64,000 bases of DNA from Aptenodytes patagonicus (Eukaryota > Chordata > Aves > Sphenisciformes > Spheniscidae): the NCBI RefSeq assembly GCF_965638725.1, contig NC_134949.1, positions 13,700,951 to 13,764,950 on the forward strand. The letters are read 5' to 3'. This document shows, piece by piece, positions 56,201 to 64,000 of the stretch. A program made the position numbers and the translations under genes. Below the pieces are notes generated by a model that saw only the letters and a list, made by a program, of their open reading frames with translations, was not told where the DNA came from and did no database searches. Position 1 is the stretch's first letter, and each line of letters starts with the position of its first letter.

Positions 56201-59200
56201 TTACTGTTTAATGCTACAGCTTGCTATATCTTTGTTAAAAGCAACTTGGTAATTGTGTCATGGCAATTTACATGCAAGATTCTTTTACAATTTCTTAATG
56301 ACAATATAATGATCCCTCTAAACTAATACATACCAGGCTAAATGGTTACTCTCACCAGTAGCTGCCCTAGCCAATGCACAGTTTAGATTTTTGGATAAAC
56401 AAGAAACACAGTTTAGTTCAGACTATGTGTTGTCATTGGGGTGCCTGTTTCCACTGATTATATGAGAAGCACAAAAAATTATGCTCCTTATTCATGAGCT
56501 TTAGATAACTTCCTAAGATGGGATGAATTTAGGCCATCATGGACAAAGAACAGCTTCCACTAGAGCATCTATGAAAGCATGGGCAGAAGCAAAATGAAAG
56601 CAGAGCCTTGGCTCTCTGAGAAAGTACAACCAGGGCAGTTAAGCCAGCATGCAGGAAAAAATAATCTCTATTGCCACAGATGAAGTTGTAGTTCTTCACT
56701 GCGTCAGCTCATGAAAATGCTGCATGCTTATCCTGAGCAGGTTGTGAAGTGGCAATCTAGACCTTCATTATATTTTGGTGCTCATCATCTTGTCTGCCAG
56801 TGGTCACTCTCCAACTCGTAGGACATGGACTTTAATGCTATCAGTGCAAGTATATATGCATGGACAAAGTAGTAATTTAGGCAAGAAATTAGAAGACTTT
56901 GAAGCAGAAACTTCCTTTATCTCTGTGTTAAAATCTTCATGATACACCCACACGGGAGAAGGTAACATCAAAGCAATTACAGTGGAAATTAGACAGACTT
57001 CTCTGCTTGGCAATCATAACAGCTGGGCGAATACACCAAAGAGCAGAACCTGAAAGAACAGAACTCTCTAAGCAAAAGGCAAAGTAACTTTCTGAGGACA
57101 AGTACCTCAAATTGGATTATAGTGTTTTCATTTACACTTAGATCCCTTGTTGTAATGGAGTGTTCTCCAACTTCATTTGAAACAAATACCATAGCTGAAT
57201 CTTCTTCCCTGTAAAAAAAGGAGAGGGGTACTTTAGGCTCAGTTTATTACACAATCACTAATGTGTTGCTGAGAGATGCTTACGGAGCTCCCTTAGATGA
57301 ATATGGGCAATAAAGCCCAATGTTTCCACCAGGATAGAAAAACCAGTTATCCTCTTTGGGACCAAAGTCAAATGTATCCAAAAGGATCATGGGATTCTTT
57401 AGGTTATTTCCATCAATAATGAAGTCATCAATAATCCAGATTTCTTCTTTTTTGCCTACAAAGAAAAGGGGAACATACCTATTAAAACCTAATACTACTG
57501 TTACCAGAGAGCAGAATAGTAGCCAGTATTTATGGATTACATTGAGAAGAGGGTGCTAAAGGAGTGGCTTCACTATTTTCATTTTCCATGAAAATAGTCC
57601 CCATACTGCTCTGCAGTCTGACCCTACAGAATTAACTTTTATTCCTCTAAAATTTACAGAAGTCACAGAACTGGAGAGTGAAAAACCTGTGTTGAGCAAG
57701 TATCTTCTGTTTAAATCACATTTACTTTGAAACTCTAGCATCAATGTCTTCTTTAATTAAGAATCGTCTAAATGAGCAGTTGCTGTAGAGCCCAAGCAGC
57801 CTAAAAGGATTATTTCATTCTGCACCTTTTTCCTTGCACTCAGCAGCCTGTGTTTGTCTGGCAAGAGCTCTTAGAGAGAAAAGGAAACTCTGAGAGACCT
57901 TCTCTCCAATGGATTATGAATTCAAATGTGTTGCAAAATTGGTGCTTTCAAACTGCAGAGGAAGGATTAGATTGCCAGATCTCTTGTGTAACTGTTTTTT
58001 TAATCTATGTAAAAGCCTTTGTGTTGATCAGAGAAAGTTAAATGGCTTCTTTTAAATGAAATTCCTACTTAAGGATAACGTCTGCAAAAAAAGTTTAGTT
58101 AAATGTTTTAGGCAGGACCCATCAGAAGAATGGACTGGAACTGGATTCTTAGGACCAGATTTGAATTTGCTTTTTTATTAGAGGTGCGCTAGGCACTTGC
58201 CTGCGTGGAATAAATCTTTGCTGTATCACTGTGTCTAAACGATCGCTGGAATTCTTTAGAGCCCTTAATGTCAGCTCCTGCAAGAGATGTGCTCAGAGTA
58301 ACTGAGAGCAGAAGAGAGCTTTTTTCAGCTGGCACATCTCTGGTAATCAGGAGGAATGAGCTGCGTTCCTCTTGTGGTTTTCTACAGTCCCTTACAATTT
58401 AATCAAAAGATTAACTGCTCACTACATACTCTTTCTAAATGGGTTTTTAATGCCTAGTTAATTCTGAGCAAGGTAGGCCCAGTTCCCATTTACACTTGGG
58501 ACACTTTTGTATAATTGGAGCATTCTAATGGGGCCTCAGTGTAAACGAGAATCAGGTCCATTAGAAATAATGAGAAGAACCTGAGTGAAGTTAACTTTAT
58601 CGCTGTTGCTTGATCTCCCAGTCCCTCCAGGACCAAAGCTGATAGTCTTCTGCACGCAGCCAAGGGGTATTAGGTTAACGTACTTTCACTTTAAAGCATA
58701 CAGCAGCTTTCTAAGAACAGTAAACATAATCCTGCGATAATTTTAATTGAAGGAGTTCAAATATAAGAAAACATGATTTAAGAGTCTCTATTATTGTTGA
58801 GTTCAAAAATCTAGCCTCTTACAGATGCTGAGCTGTGCAAGTGTGGACCTGGGGTCCCATGGGCGTCTCTTCCTTACCATTGTTGTAAGGTTGCCAGAGC
58901 CTGAACCGCGTTGCGTTGCTTTGGGCTGCGTAGGGCAGAGGAACGTTAATAAAGAGGACATCTGTAGTCTGCGTGAAGTAAAACTCATCTATCAGGTGCC
59001 AAGTGATGCCACCGTTGACAGAATATTGCAGCAGGATGGAATGAGACCTCTCGGGGGTGCCTGCAGCAGAGAGGACATGCATTTACGTTGTTATGAATCT
59101 GGTTTTAAAAAGCACTAGCTCAAAAACACTTCTTCAAGTGTAAATACAATTAGGTTACTTTGACATCTATTACAGAGTATGGGCTTGCTTTAACAACAAC

Positions 59201-62200
59201 TTAAGCTGTTGAGAGGTTATATGTGTATTATATATATACATCTTCCTGTGCTTTCCCTTGCTTGTCTGTCTGCAAAATGCTAATGAATTAGGGGCTAAAT
59301 TTGCATTGCTGTTCATTATATGTACAGTCACAGTTAATTTACTTAGATGAGAAGCTATCCAGTGTTGTAAATTTTTAGATTAGAACAAACCAGCTCCTTC
59401 TACCACAGACATTTTTCAGTAATTTAGTATTTATTTGCTTGTTGTTCCCAGGTACCAGACATTATCATCATCATCTGTAGCACCCACAGATAAAGACACC
59501 GTCCTTATCCTCACAAATTTATAGTCTGTGGCTCTGACTGCAGACACTGATACAAGCATATTCATGCTCAGAAATCATGTAATTGATATAAAGCGCTGAA
59601 GATCTTTATTAGCATGTTTTAACAACAACAACAACAAATCGATATTCTGTGCTTTAATCTGGGACTAAAAATCAGTAGTGGAACTGAGAGTAAAATTTAC
59701 ATTTTCTGACTACTAGTTCCTCCTTTTTTTACTAAAAGCTTTAAAGAGTCAATAAAGGCTCTATACAGCCCTGTGTATTAACATATGCTGATTAGAGCCC
59801 AGCACTTGCACTTAATGCTGGTTACCCTGCACAAGCTCAGTCCCCAGTGTACGTTTGGCCTGTGCCTGACTTGCTGACCAGAAACATCAGCATCTGAGTG
59901 ATGGTATCTCTGAGCTGGGTTCTCACTCAGACAAATTTACGCTCTCCACTCCCCTCATAGTGCAGGAACAGTGATGGCAGTTCCCTGAAAACTCAGTATG
60001 AGGGCAGGAACTAGCAGCAGAAAAGGGCTAAGGGACAGTTTCTTAATCCCTGCCTCACTGTGCGTTACTGTGCAAGTTTCTCCCATGTTCTGCTCTTAAA
60101 TTAACCAAATTTGCTGAAGCCAGGGCACCTGCTGTGCAACGCTCCTGCCCCACTCTGCTCCAGCACAAAGTCTCTCTTCAACCACCACATGTGGAACAGA
60201 GCAGGGAGGAGACATTTGCAGTCAGGAGCTGATTTCAGCTTACCTGTGGCAATTAACAGTAAACAACACACTGCTCTTAACGCTTAAGCTGACATGTGCC
60301 CAGCTATATTAATTTGCATTCAACATTAGGGAGCTTGTTGGGAGTAAGTCCTGGATCCAGGCCTAGGGCTAGCAAGCCATATAGATTTAATGAGAAAAGA
60401 TTTCTCCTGGAGTTTCACTGCTTTACCTCTTGTGGGTCAAGTATCAAAATCCAGCCTTGAGCCTTCGGCTATTCCTGCCTTACAGAATGATTTTTTACTC
60501 ATCATATTTTTTAATATTTTGGCAAGGATCATATGTAGAAATGTTTCCAAGGCATAGTTTCATGAAAGAAGTCTTCACAAAGATTTTGCTTTTAAACATG
60601 AAGTATTGGGCATGTTATTGTTTTGGGGCATGTTATGTTTTTGGCTGTTATTGTTTTCTCTCTTTTCCATAAAGTACTTAAAAATAGTAATAAATAGCCA
60701 AATATATATGATTAAATGCCTATTAAAGGGAATCAAACTTAATTCAGAAAAAGCTACATTTTTACCTGCCCATGCAGAAATTTGGCTAAGATTTATTTAT
60801 CAAAACTCTTTTCACTCTGTCCTTTGGCAAATGGTGAGTTCAGTCCCAGGGTGCTGAGCTTCCCGCAGAAGCTATGAACATCTTTCACCTTCCACCAAAG
60901 GGAGAGGGGTTTTTGCATGTTGAAAGTTCAGCCTTGAAGTGCCGGCTCTACAAGCAATGCTGGGAAAAATTTCTGAGACTGCATGGGAGTGACGCAAATG
61001 CTCAACCAGGTTAGTGGTTCTCCACTGTGTCACTCCTCACTGGGATAAAATTATTTTGCAAGGCCAGAGGGCTTGGAGCAGGGTAAGACCGAATCCTTGG
61101 CTTGAACGTGCTCATACTAGAGAAACTGTCTCAAGCTTGTTACACCAACTTGTAAACTTGGCTTGCAAAGTCTGACTATTCTTCATACACAATTAAATAG
61201 AATTATGGGGTTTTAGTCATCTCTATGATACCTACTAGGAAGCCAAATGGTAAGAGCTTTTAAAGCGGTGGACTGAAACTTGACAATGAAAAACTCTCTA
61301 GTTCCTTATCTGTCCCTTAAGTAATCTACTATAGGCACCATTTTATGACTTTATAAACTGAAAAATTCATTTTTCCCTAACATACGGCAAAATCTCTAAA
61401 AACCTTGAGCTATTTTGTTTCTCTTCTGCTCAAAGACTGTACTAGCTCTGCTGTTTTTGATACCACCACAGTTTACTCTTTTACTGCACAGGTGGCCATG
61501 TAGGCTGCTAGCGAGGTAGGGATGATGCAGAATCTCAAAACAAGTTCCCATACTATCTACCGTAAACTGAGGATCATGTACAGTGAAGTTGAAAACGTAA
61601 ACCCATATTCTTTTCTGTGATGCTACTGTGTATGAATCAAGCTAGAGAAGTGATAGGAAATAAACAGCGATCTTACCTTTGGCAATAAATTTAAATGAAA
61701 ACTGGATGTACACGGTATTAGTGCAATCTAGATCTCTTGAAACAAGCATTCTCAGTCCTTCCTGCAAGTACAGAATATACAGTATGAATCTCAGTTCCCA
61801 TTATCGAAGATGCTCTGCAGCTTACTATTGTCTGGATGTTGTCTGTTACTGACTGCTGGTGGCTGTGAGAGAGGTAGCTCTCTGTCCCACACCTTCTCCC
61901 AGGCAGAAAATGGGGATAGTGTTAGCCTTGGCAAAGTGAGCCATAGTAATGGAAAGGGCTAGATACAGGGGTGTGCCACCACCAGAGGCACAGCTACATG
62001 ATCAGGTGCAGACACAGGTACAGCTCATTCAGCTCATGCTCTGAACCACTGGGATGTGATCTGATCTGCAAGCACTGCAGCTGACCTACTTGGACATTGA
62101 GTCCAAGCTAGCATACCTACTTTTTTGGCAAATTGTATAGTAGCCAAGCACCCTAATTTCCAGGCAGGAAGACTCCTCTCTAGGAGCTTTTTCCTGTGCC

Positions 62201-63657
62201 TCAAAAAATATTTTGTACAACTATTCTCTTCTGGGGCAACCTCTTGACTTAGAGCAATATGGAAAGGACGCAGACAGGAAACCTCACAGTGACCCCTCAG
62301 GTCCTGTCCATCTCTACAGGTGAGCTCAATGTTGTGTGGATCCTGGGGCCAGAGCCAGTCCCTGTTCTGCAGAGATCTGGCAAACTCCACCTCACAGAGC
62401 TTCCGTCTTTCTCAGACCCATTCCCCTAGGGGAACAATCTGCAGGAACAACCAATCAAAATTTTAGACAATTCATATCCTGTGATTTGTAATTTAGATGA
62501 TTTAAAGAGGTTGAACTGGAGTCAAGGTTTTGCAAAGAAATATTTCTAAAGAATTCATTTCTACACCCAAAGTTATTAAACTTTGCTTTTTCAGGGCACC
62601 TGAACCCACAGTGTCAATTGAAGACTCATGTGTGAGCCTAAAATTTATGTGTTTATGTGAACAAAAGTCTTTCTATTTATGTGTTTTGTTGAAGAACTGA
62701 GAAGTTCAGAAAATATGATATTTCCTGGCCTTTTTTAACATGTAATTAACAAAAAATTCCTTAAAGAGCTAGAAAACTTCAAAATGATAGAATTAAGTAA
62801 AACACAGGCTAACTACATAAACATTGATTACATAGACTACAGTGCTGACTAATCTGTATTATTCAAAATACTCAAAAGCCAATCAGGGGATTTCAAGACA
62901 CAAACCCCATTGATTGTAATGTGTACCGAATTTCCAAATCACTCGCTTGGCCTCAAGAATCTCAGCCGCAGAGTTTCATTCTTTTCCTTTGGTGGTTAAG
63001 GAGGAATTTATACCGCAAATGAAAGTAATAGCCAACAAACAGACGAAACGCATTTGTTCATAAAAAACAACTGTGACAAACATGGTGCATATTTAGGGCA
63101 GGAAAAGGCAAGAAATATGAAAATGTCAAACTCTAGCCTAAAGACTTTGACATAAACATATGGGGGGAAACAACAAAAAAATTACTTTCTGTTTTTAACT
63201 CTACTGGTTTTTATTCATTTTTTCAATGTAAGTAACCTCTGACCCCTTTAAAAATGAGAGCTGTTCCAGACTTGATGGTGTCACCATTCAGGTTTCCCCT
63301 CTCAGCACCGTAGACCTCAGGCCAAAGGTCTGGATGCAAGTTACCATTGAAATCATCCTTCAGGACAGACGGCAGAGGAATGACAGGGACACAGTACGGA
63401 CCACCAAAGCCTCTGTCACACCTAGCAACAAATTGGGAGGAAAAGGTGTTATCCATCTGGCCTAGATAAAACACAACATCCTTTCTATGAAGCAGGTTAA
63501 GCAGGTTGCTACTTACACACAACGACCTGCATCACAGATGCCATGGCCTGAGCACATCCAGGGGCACCCTGTAGCCAGGACCACATTATCAATAGCCCAA
63601 GAATCAACACCAGAGGCATAGTTGTACTGAATCCATCTGAACCGTGTTCTGGGAGAG
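11186..63657 (-). CDS. RELN: Reelin, C-terminal half (human-equivalent exons 35-65), partial gene
   Basis: Reelin is a large secreted matrix glycoprotein that binds ApoER2 and VLDLR, triggers Dab1 phosphorylation and guides neuronal positioning. Twenty-nine exons plus a terminal exon were assembled on the minus strand; with the candidate microexon they give 5,173 coding bases whose phases all agree, or about 1,723 residues. Visible in order: end of reelin repeat 4, then repeats 5-8, each with an A half containing an Asp-box-like motif (YSxxxGxTW), a six-cysteine EGF module and a B half, then the basic C-terminal region. The protein matches mammalian reelin nearly residue for residue as I remember it, and length from the C-terminus fits the 3,460-residue family size. 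The 5' half (signal peptide, F-spondin-like domain, repeats 1-3) lies beyond 64000. No frameshift or in-frame stop was found. Confidence 0.97.
16627..16632 (-). CDS. RELN: Candidate RELN microexon (exon 64, 6 nt)
   Basis: On the minus strand the string TTTTACACTAG, then AATAAG, then GTAAGTA sits in the 10.4 kb last intron. It has the right length, phase and strong flanking splice sites for the alternatively spliced 6-nt exon known in mammalian RELN, which as I recall is AGTAAG and inserts Val-Ser before the C-terminal region. Inserted here it gives CTA ATA AGC, that is Leu-Ile-Ser-Thr, so Val would be replaced by Ile. No CTTACT hexamer with proper flanks was seen elsewhere in the intron on manual reading. 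Confidence 0.6.
20840..20845 (-). terminator. Possible intronic polyadenylation signal
   Basis: AATAAA on the RELN strand about 810 nt past exon 63. A reelin form lacking the C-terminal region through intronic polyadenylation has been described in mammals. This hexamer is a candidate only; use is not shown by the sequence. Confidence 0.25.
21653..21751 (-). CDS. RELN: RELN exon 63: end of repeat 8
   Basis: The 99-nt exon has acceptor ACGACAG and donor GTGAGT. It encodes [20 protein letters not shown] and [12 protein letters not shown] plus CT of a Leu codon. Read-through of the donor gives CTG then TGA at once, so a transcript retained or polyadenylated in the next intron would end exactly at this Leu and lack the C-terminal region. 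Confidence 0.96.
22155..22352 (-). CDS. RELN: RELN exon 62: repeat 8 B-half Asp-box
   Basis: The 198-nt exon has acceptor TTTTACAG and donor GTGAGT. It encodes [29 protein letters not shown], the Asp-box stretch [19 protein letters not shown] and AQRVSYNVP. The final Leu codon is split. Confidence 0.96.
23365..23584 (-). CDS. RELN: RELN exon 61: EGF8 end and repeat 8 B half
   Basis: The 220-nt exon has acceptor TTTCTAG and donor GTAATA. It encodes [60 protein letters not shown] and [12 protein letters not shown]. The Ser codon at the end is split. Confidence 0.96.
24454..24611 (-). CDS. RELN: RELN exon 60: EGF8 start
   Basis: The 158-nt exon has acceptor TTTGCAG. The donor GTTTCA is weak but fixed by frame. 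It encodes [28 protein letters not shown] and EGF8 up to its fifth cysteine ([24 protein letters not shown]). The Gly codon is split, and exon 61 supplies the sixth cysteine. Confidence 0.95.
24955..25116 (-). CDS. RELN: RELN exon 59: repeat 8 A half
   Basis: The 162-nt exon has acceptor CCTACAG and donor GTAGGT. It encodes [40 protein letters not shown] and [13 protein letters not shown], with a split final Ser codon. Small differences from human (for example Met-Trp-Arg-Arg for Ser-Trp-Lys-Arg) are conservative. Confidence 0.95.
25944..26017 (-). CDS. RELN: RELN exon 58: repeat 8 A half
   Basis: At 74 nt this is the shortest ordinary exon in the window. The acceptor is GCTATAG and the donor GTAAAT. 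It encodes [20 protein letters not shown] and TKDA, ending in a split Arg codon. The Asp-box position is degenerate (YTKDAR...SW), as in mammalian reelin repeat 8. Confidence 0.95.
27645..27820 (-). CDS. RELN: RELN exon 57: repeat 8 A half
   Basis: The 176-nt exon has acceptor TTAATAG and donor GTAAGA after AAA. It encodes [52 protein letters not shown] and YMMQFK. No Met-initiated frame marks this exon; it was found by translating the interval between exons 56 and 58 where reelin sequence was missing. Confidence 0.95.
28121..28187. repeat. TA/CA microsatellite in intron 56
   Basis: GTATATACATATATACACACACACACATATACAT-type alternating tract with a pure CA run at its centre. Confidence 0.85.
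28349..28591 (-). CDS. RELN: RELN exon 56: repeat 7 B half to repeat 8 start
   Basis: The 243-nt exon has acceptor TTCTAG and donor GTAAGA. It encodes [77 protein letters not shown] and FDD. It is markedly GC-richer than its introns. Confidence 0.97.
29004..29110 (-). CDS. RELN: RELN exon 55: repeat 7 B half, GC donor
   Basis: The 107-nt exon has acceptor TCTTAG. It encodes [32 protein letters not shown] and TDG. The exon ends GGAG and the intron starts GCAAGT, a GC-AG intron with the otherwise perfect AG/GCAAGT consensus. A GT donor three bases further on would shift the frame and reach a stop soon after. The Asp-box YSTDGGISW is split by this intron. Confidence 0.93.
29430..29856 (+). mobile_element. 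CR1 LINE fragment, old, in intron 54
   Basis: Contains CCTGTGAGGAGAGGCTGAGG, GCTGGTTCAGCTTGGAGAAG, TGGAACAAGCTGCCCAGAGA and CTTGGAGGTTTTCAAGACCC, then GGTTGGACTAGAGA, in the same order as CR1 3' ends. It is degraded, with a G13 run at 29634-29646 and no usable frame. It is oriented opposite to RELN. Confidence 0.85.
30428..30603 (-). CDS. RELN: RELN exon 54: repeat 7 B half
   Basis: The 176-nt exon has acceptor CTTACAG and donor GTAGGT. It encodes [46 protein letters not shown], ending in a split Lys codon. Frame and homology to mammalian reelin fix both edges. Confidence 0.95.
31947..32124 (-). CDS. RELN: RELN exon 53: EGF7
   Basis: The 178-nt exon has acceptor ATCTAG and donor GTAATT. It encodes [25 protein letters not shown] and all of EGF7 ([27 protein letters not shown]), ending YLTQTLK in phase 0. 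Confidence 0.97.
32206..32288. repeat. Tandem repeat with self-complementary units
   Basis: Repeated TACTATATGTACAATATG-type units, about 17-22 bp apart, in RELN intron 52. The unit contains palindromic TATATGTACA and CAATATTG strings, so the tract can also fold. Confidence 0.75.
32864..33078 (-). CDS. RELN: RELN exon 52: repeat 7 A-half Asp-box
   Basis: The 215-nt exon has acceptor TTATTAG and donor GTAAGT. It encodes [20 protein letters not shown], the Asp-box stretch [36 protein letters not shown] and ENLVG. The final Asn codon is split. Confidence 0.96.
33905..34059 (-). CDS. RELN: RELN exon 51: repeat 7 A half
   Basis: The 155-nt exon has acceptor TTTTCAAG and donor GTAAAA. It encodes [38 protein letters not shown] and [20 protein letters not shown] is the opening strand of repeat 7. 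Confidence 0.96.
34834..35090 (-). CDS. RELN: RELN exon 50: repeat 6 end and C-t cleavage site
   Basis: The 257-nt exon has acceptor ATTTCAG and donor GTAAAT. It encodes [58 protein letters not shown] and [10 protein letters not shown]. The Ala-Asp pair in SPADAG (codons 34892-34894 and 34889-34891) is equivalent to mouse 2688/2689, the reported C-t processing site cut by meprin-type proteases between repeats 6 and 7. The exon is GC-richer than the flanking introns. Confidence 0.97.
36196..36389 (-). CDS. RELN: RELN exon 49: repeat 6 B-half Asp-box
   Basis: The 194-nt exon has acceptor TTTTAAG. The donor GTTTGT is unusual, but the next exon resumes at FVNILLP and demands it. It encodes [34 protein letters not shown], the Asp-box stretch [18 protein letters not shown] and QFSKP. 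Reading through the donor would meet unrelated residues within a few codons. Confidence 0.94.
37655..37832 (-). CDS. RELN: RELN exon 48: EGF6 end and repeat 6 B half
   Basis: The 178-nt exon has acceptor CTCTGCAG. Its donor GTGTGT is weak but fixed by frame. It encodes [10 protein letters not shown] completing EGF6, then [33 protein letters not shown] and MALHFSG. Same length and phases as exon 36. Confidence 0.94.
39212..39352 (-). CDS. RELN: RELN exon 47: receptor lysine 2466 and EGF6 start
   Basis: The 141-nt exon has a CT-rich tract then CAAAAG as acceptor, and donor GTAAGT. It encodes [29 protein letters not shown] and the first five EGF6 cysteines ([16 protein letters not shown]). The Lys in PFDKQQ (codon 39304-39306) is equivalent to mouse Lys2467, the second receptor-binding lysine. 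Length and phases are identical to exon 35, the matching exon of repeat 4. Confidence 0.96.
42629..42797 (-). CDS. RELN: RELN exon 46: repeat 6 A-half Asp-box
   Basis: The 169-nt exon has acceptor CCTTAG and donor GTATCT. It encodes [33 protein letters not shown] and [15 protein letters not shown]. The Asp-box stretch is YSVDLGLTW. The final Arg codon is split and completed by exon 47. Confidence 0.96.
44316..44509. repeat. Long imperfect inverted repeat (hairpin), about 194 bp
   Basis: The left arm starts CACATAATGA (44316-44325) and the right arm ends TCATTATGTG (44500-44509), a perfect 10-bp match. Inside, the arms share AATTTTTAATT, then TTTCCAT.TGATGTGTATT and GCAGAGCATG, and then TG/TA-rich sequence meeting near 44405-44415. 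The right arm carries one extra stretch of about 14 bases (around 44475-44486). It lies in RELN intron 45. No protein and no clear target-site duplication were seen. Confidence 0.85.
44502..44562. repeat. TG/CA/TA-rich simple repeat
   Basis: Alternating purine-pyrimidine tract with a short CATA array, directly abutting the inverted repeat. Confidence 0.8.
45063..45312 (-). CDS. RELN: RELN exon 45: repeat 6 A half with receptor lysine 2359
   Basis: The 250-nt exon has acceptor TTTCAG and donor GTAACA. It encodes [48 protein letters not shown], then [16 protein letters not shown]. The Lys in FIEKAST (codon 45166-45168) is equivalent to mouse Lys2360, one of two lysines in repeat 6 required for binding ApoER2/VLDLR. 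It is retained here. Confidence 0.97.
46585..46843 (-). CDS. RELN: RELN exon 44: repeat 5 B-half Asp-box
   Basis: This is the longest exon in the window (259 nt), with acceptor CTGTTAG and donor GTAAGG. It encodes [20 protein letters not shown], the Asp-box stretch [47 protein letters not shown] and SPWVIDQ. It completes the B half of repeat 5. Confidence 0.97.
50168..50315 (-). CDS. RELN: RELN exon 43: repeat 5 B half
   Basis: The 148-nt exon has acceptor ATTCAG and donor GTAACA. It encodes [39 protein letters not shown] and LSQA, ending in a split Arg codon. Repeats 5 and 6 form the receptor-binding core of the reelin central fragment. Confidence 0.95.
51327..51547 (-). CDS. RELN: RELN exon 42: EGF5
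   Basis: The 221-nt exon lies between TTTTTCAG and GTATTT. It encodes [27 protein letters not shown], the whole EGF5 ([28 protein letters not shown]) and the start of the B half, [11 protein letters not shown]5 is the only EGF besides EGF7 wholly contained in a single exon here. Confidence 0.96.
53520..53583. repeat. Short tandem repeat, CATAG-based
   Basis: Repeated TCATAG/TGCATAGACT/GTTGCATAG units in RELN intron 41; the copies vary in length. Confidence 0.7.
54348..54577 (-). CDS. RELN: RELN exon 41: repeat 5 A-half Asp-box and dimer cysteine
   Basis: The 230-nt exon has acceptor CCTCAG and donor GTAAGT. It encodes [20 protein letters not shown], the Asp-box stretch [14 protein letters not shown], and [15 protein letters not shown]. 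The Cys codon at 54350-54352 is human-equivalent Cys2100 (mouse 2101), the residue reported to form the inter-chain disulfide of the reelin dimer. The motif [15 protein letters not shown] is retained. Confidence 0.96.
57106..57208 (-). CDS. RELN: RELN exon 40: repeat 5 A half
   Basis: The 103-nt exon begins after TTTACAG and ends at GTACTT in phase 0. It encodes [18 protein letters not shown], then [16 protein letters not shown]. Only 75 nt of intron separate it from exon 39, the shortest intron in the window. Confidence 0.95.
57284..57455 (-). CDS. RELN: RELN exon 39: repeat 4/5 junction
   Basis: The 172-nt exon has acceptor TTTGTAG and donor GTAAGC. It encodes [17 protein letters not shown] closing repeat 4, then LLDTFDFGP and [22 protein letters not shown] opening the repeat 5 A half. 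The NWFFYPGG strand is the usual start of a reelin repeat. The final Pro codon is split. Confidence 0.95.
58878..59060 (-). CDS. RELN: RELN exon 38: repeat 4 B-half Asp-box
   Basis: The 183-nt exon has acceptor CTGCAG and donor GTAAGG. It encodes [13 protein letters not shown], the Asp-box-like stretch [11 protein letters not shown], then [11 protein letters not shown] and [10 protein letters not shown]. This is the jelly-roll core of the repeat 4 B half. The split Gly codon is completed in exon 39. Confidence 0.95.
61677..61761 (-). CDS. RELN: RELN exon 37: repeat 4 B half
   Basis: This short 85-nt exon lies between CTTGCAG (acceptor) and GTAAGA (donor). It encodes [16 protein letters not shown] followed by [12 protein letters not shown], the strand pair preceding the B-half Asp-box. 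The last base starts a Gly codon finished by exon 38; the human protein has Ser here as I recall, so a conservative change. Confidence 0.94.
63244..63421 (-). CDS. RELN: RELN exon 36: EGF4 end and start of repeat 4 B half
   Basis: The 178-nt exon completes EGF4 ([10 protein letters not shown]) and continues with the linker [17 protein letters not shown] into the B half of repeat 4, ending LIFKG in phase 0. The acceptor is TTGCTAG. The donor is GTCAGA, weak by consensus, but required by frame because the next exon resumes with EGLRML. It has the same length and phases as exon 48, which occupies the equivalent place after EGF6, reflecting the internal repeat duplication of the gene. Confidence 0.93.
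63517..63657 (-). CDS. RELN: RELN exon 35: end of repeat 4 A half and EGF4 start
   Basis: The 141-nt exon begins after TAG at 63658-63659 and ends before GTAAGT (63511-63516). It encodes [20 protein letters not shown] and the first five EGF4 cysteines ([11 protein letters not shown], then DAGRCV). The final Val codon is split and completed by the next exon. The WAIDNV motif is the typical edge strand ending each reelin A half. It is the first RELN exon in this window. Confidence 0.96.
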
Positions 63658-64000
63658 CTAGAAAAAACAGAGGGAATGTATTTCAGGCTTCAAAATGTCT
63701 GCTCCACAAAGTGCTAAATAGTAAAGAAAATCCCATAGACTTCAGGACAACAAAAGCATATTAATAAGCACGACTCTGTATTTGGAAAAGACTCATATTC
63801 CAGTTGAAACTGGAAGTTTCAATTTCTCAGGTTAGTTTTCAGGCAAAATTCCAGCAGACTCTAAAGGAAGATGCCCAAAGTGAAAACCTAGAAAGTCGAC
63901 ATTGCTGTGACTCTCGCGGGTCAACAAAGTGGTTGAGCAGGAAATATTAGCTACATTAGCATTCAACAGCTCCACGTGTTGCTAGCAGAGTTAAAACAAT

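Larger units (their letters stand above)
46844..57105 (-). other. RELN: RELN introns 40-43
   Basis: Introns at 54578-57105, 51548-54347, 50316-51326 and 46844-50167. Apart from the CATAG tandem repeat at 53520 nothing recognisable was found; short open frames show no known protein. Confidence 0.8.
57456..63243 (-). other. RELN: RELN introns 36-38
   Basis: Introns at 61762-63243, 59061-61676 and 57456-58877. They are AT-rich with an AAC run near 59622-59637 and a TA run near 59229-59239. No further exon fits, because the adjoining exons already join in frame. Confidence 0.8.

Noticed and set aside
1..64000. CRISPR arrays, bacterial operons, tRNA or rRNA genes
   Set aside because: None seen; the window is vertebrate nuclear DNA with a spliced gene and LINE fragments.

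Overview
This 64 kb window is vertebrate nuclear DNA, most likely from a bird. It contains the 3' half of the reelin gene (RELN) on the minus strand. Two CR1 LINE fragments, one ending in the ATGATTCTA-type tail of avian CR1s, and the modest intron sizes point to a bird. A crocodilian or turtle cannot be excluded by eye.

RELN runs right to left. Twenty-nine coding exons lie between 63657 and 21653. After a 10.4 kb intron comes the terminal exon, with the stop codon at 11186-11188. All junctions were placed by splice sites, reading-frame phase and agreement with the remembered vertebrate reelin protein. Every phase closes exactly, giving about 1,723 residues from human-equivalent residue 1738 to the last residue, 3460. 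Counting back from exon 65 of the human gene, the window holds exons 35-65. Exon numbers and residue numbers below use this human-equivalent scheme; mouse numbers are one higher.

The encoded part comprises the end of reelin repeat 4, all of repeats 5, 6, 7 and 8, five EGF modules (EGF4-EGF8) and the basic C-terminal region. Key functional residues are retained: the inter-chain cysteine (2100), the two receptor-binding lysines of repeat 6 (2359 and 2466), the C-t cleavage junction Ala-Asp (2687/2688) and the Arg-Ser cleavage site in the C-terminal region (3454/3455). One intron (after exon 55) starts with GC instead of GT. In the large last intron I find a candidate for the known 6-nt microexon (exon 64) at 16627-16632, here AATAAG, which would give Ile-Ser instead of Val-Ser.

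Left of RELN (1-10.15 kb) there is no recognisable coding gene. It holds a CpG island at about 2.83-3.75 kb with divergent splice donors, an inverted pair of ZNF143-like motifs and a GTYACC hexanucleotide repeat, which looks like a promoter. By mammalian gene order the minus-strand neighbour here would be SLC26A5 (prestin), but no prestin coding sequence is visible. A CR1 element with an open ORF2 tail lies at 9.38-9.79 kb.

Introns are mostly AT-rich unique sequence. The notable elements are an approximately 194 bp long inverted repeat (44316-44509), a decayed CR1 (29.43-29.86 kb), a few short tandem repeats and a GC-elevated stretch at 38.6-39.1 kb.
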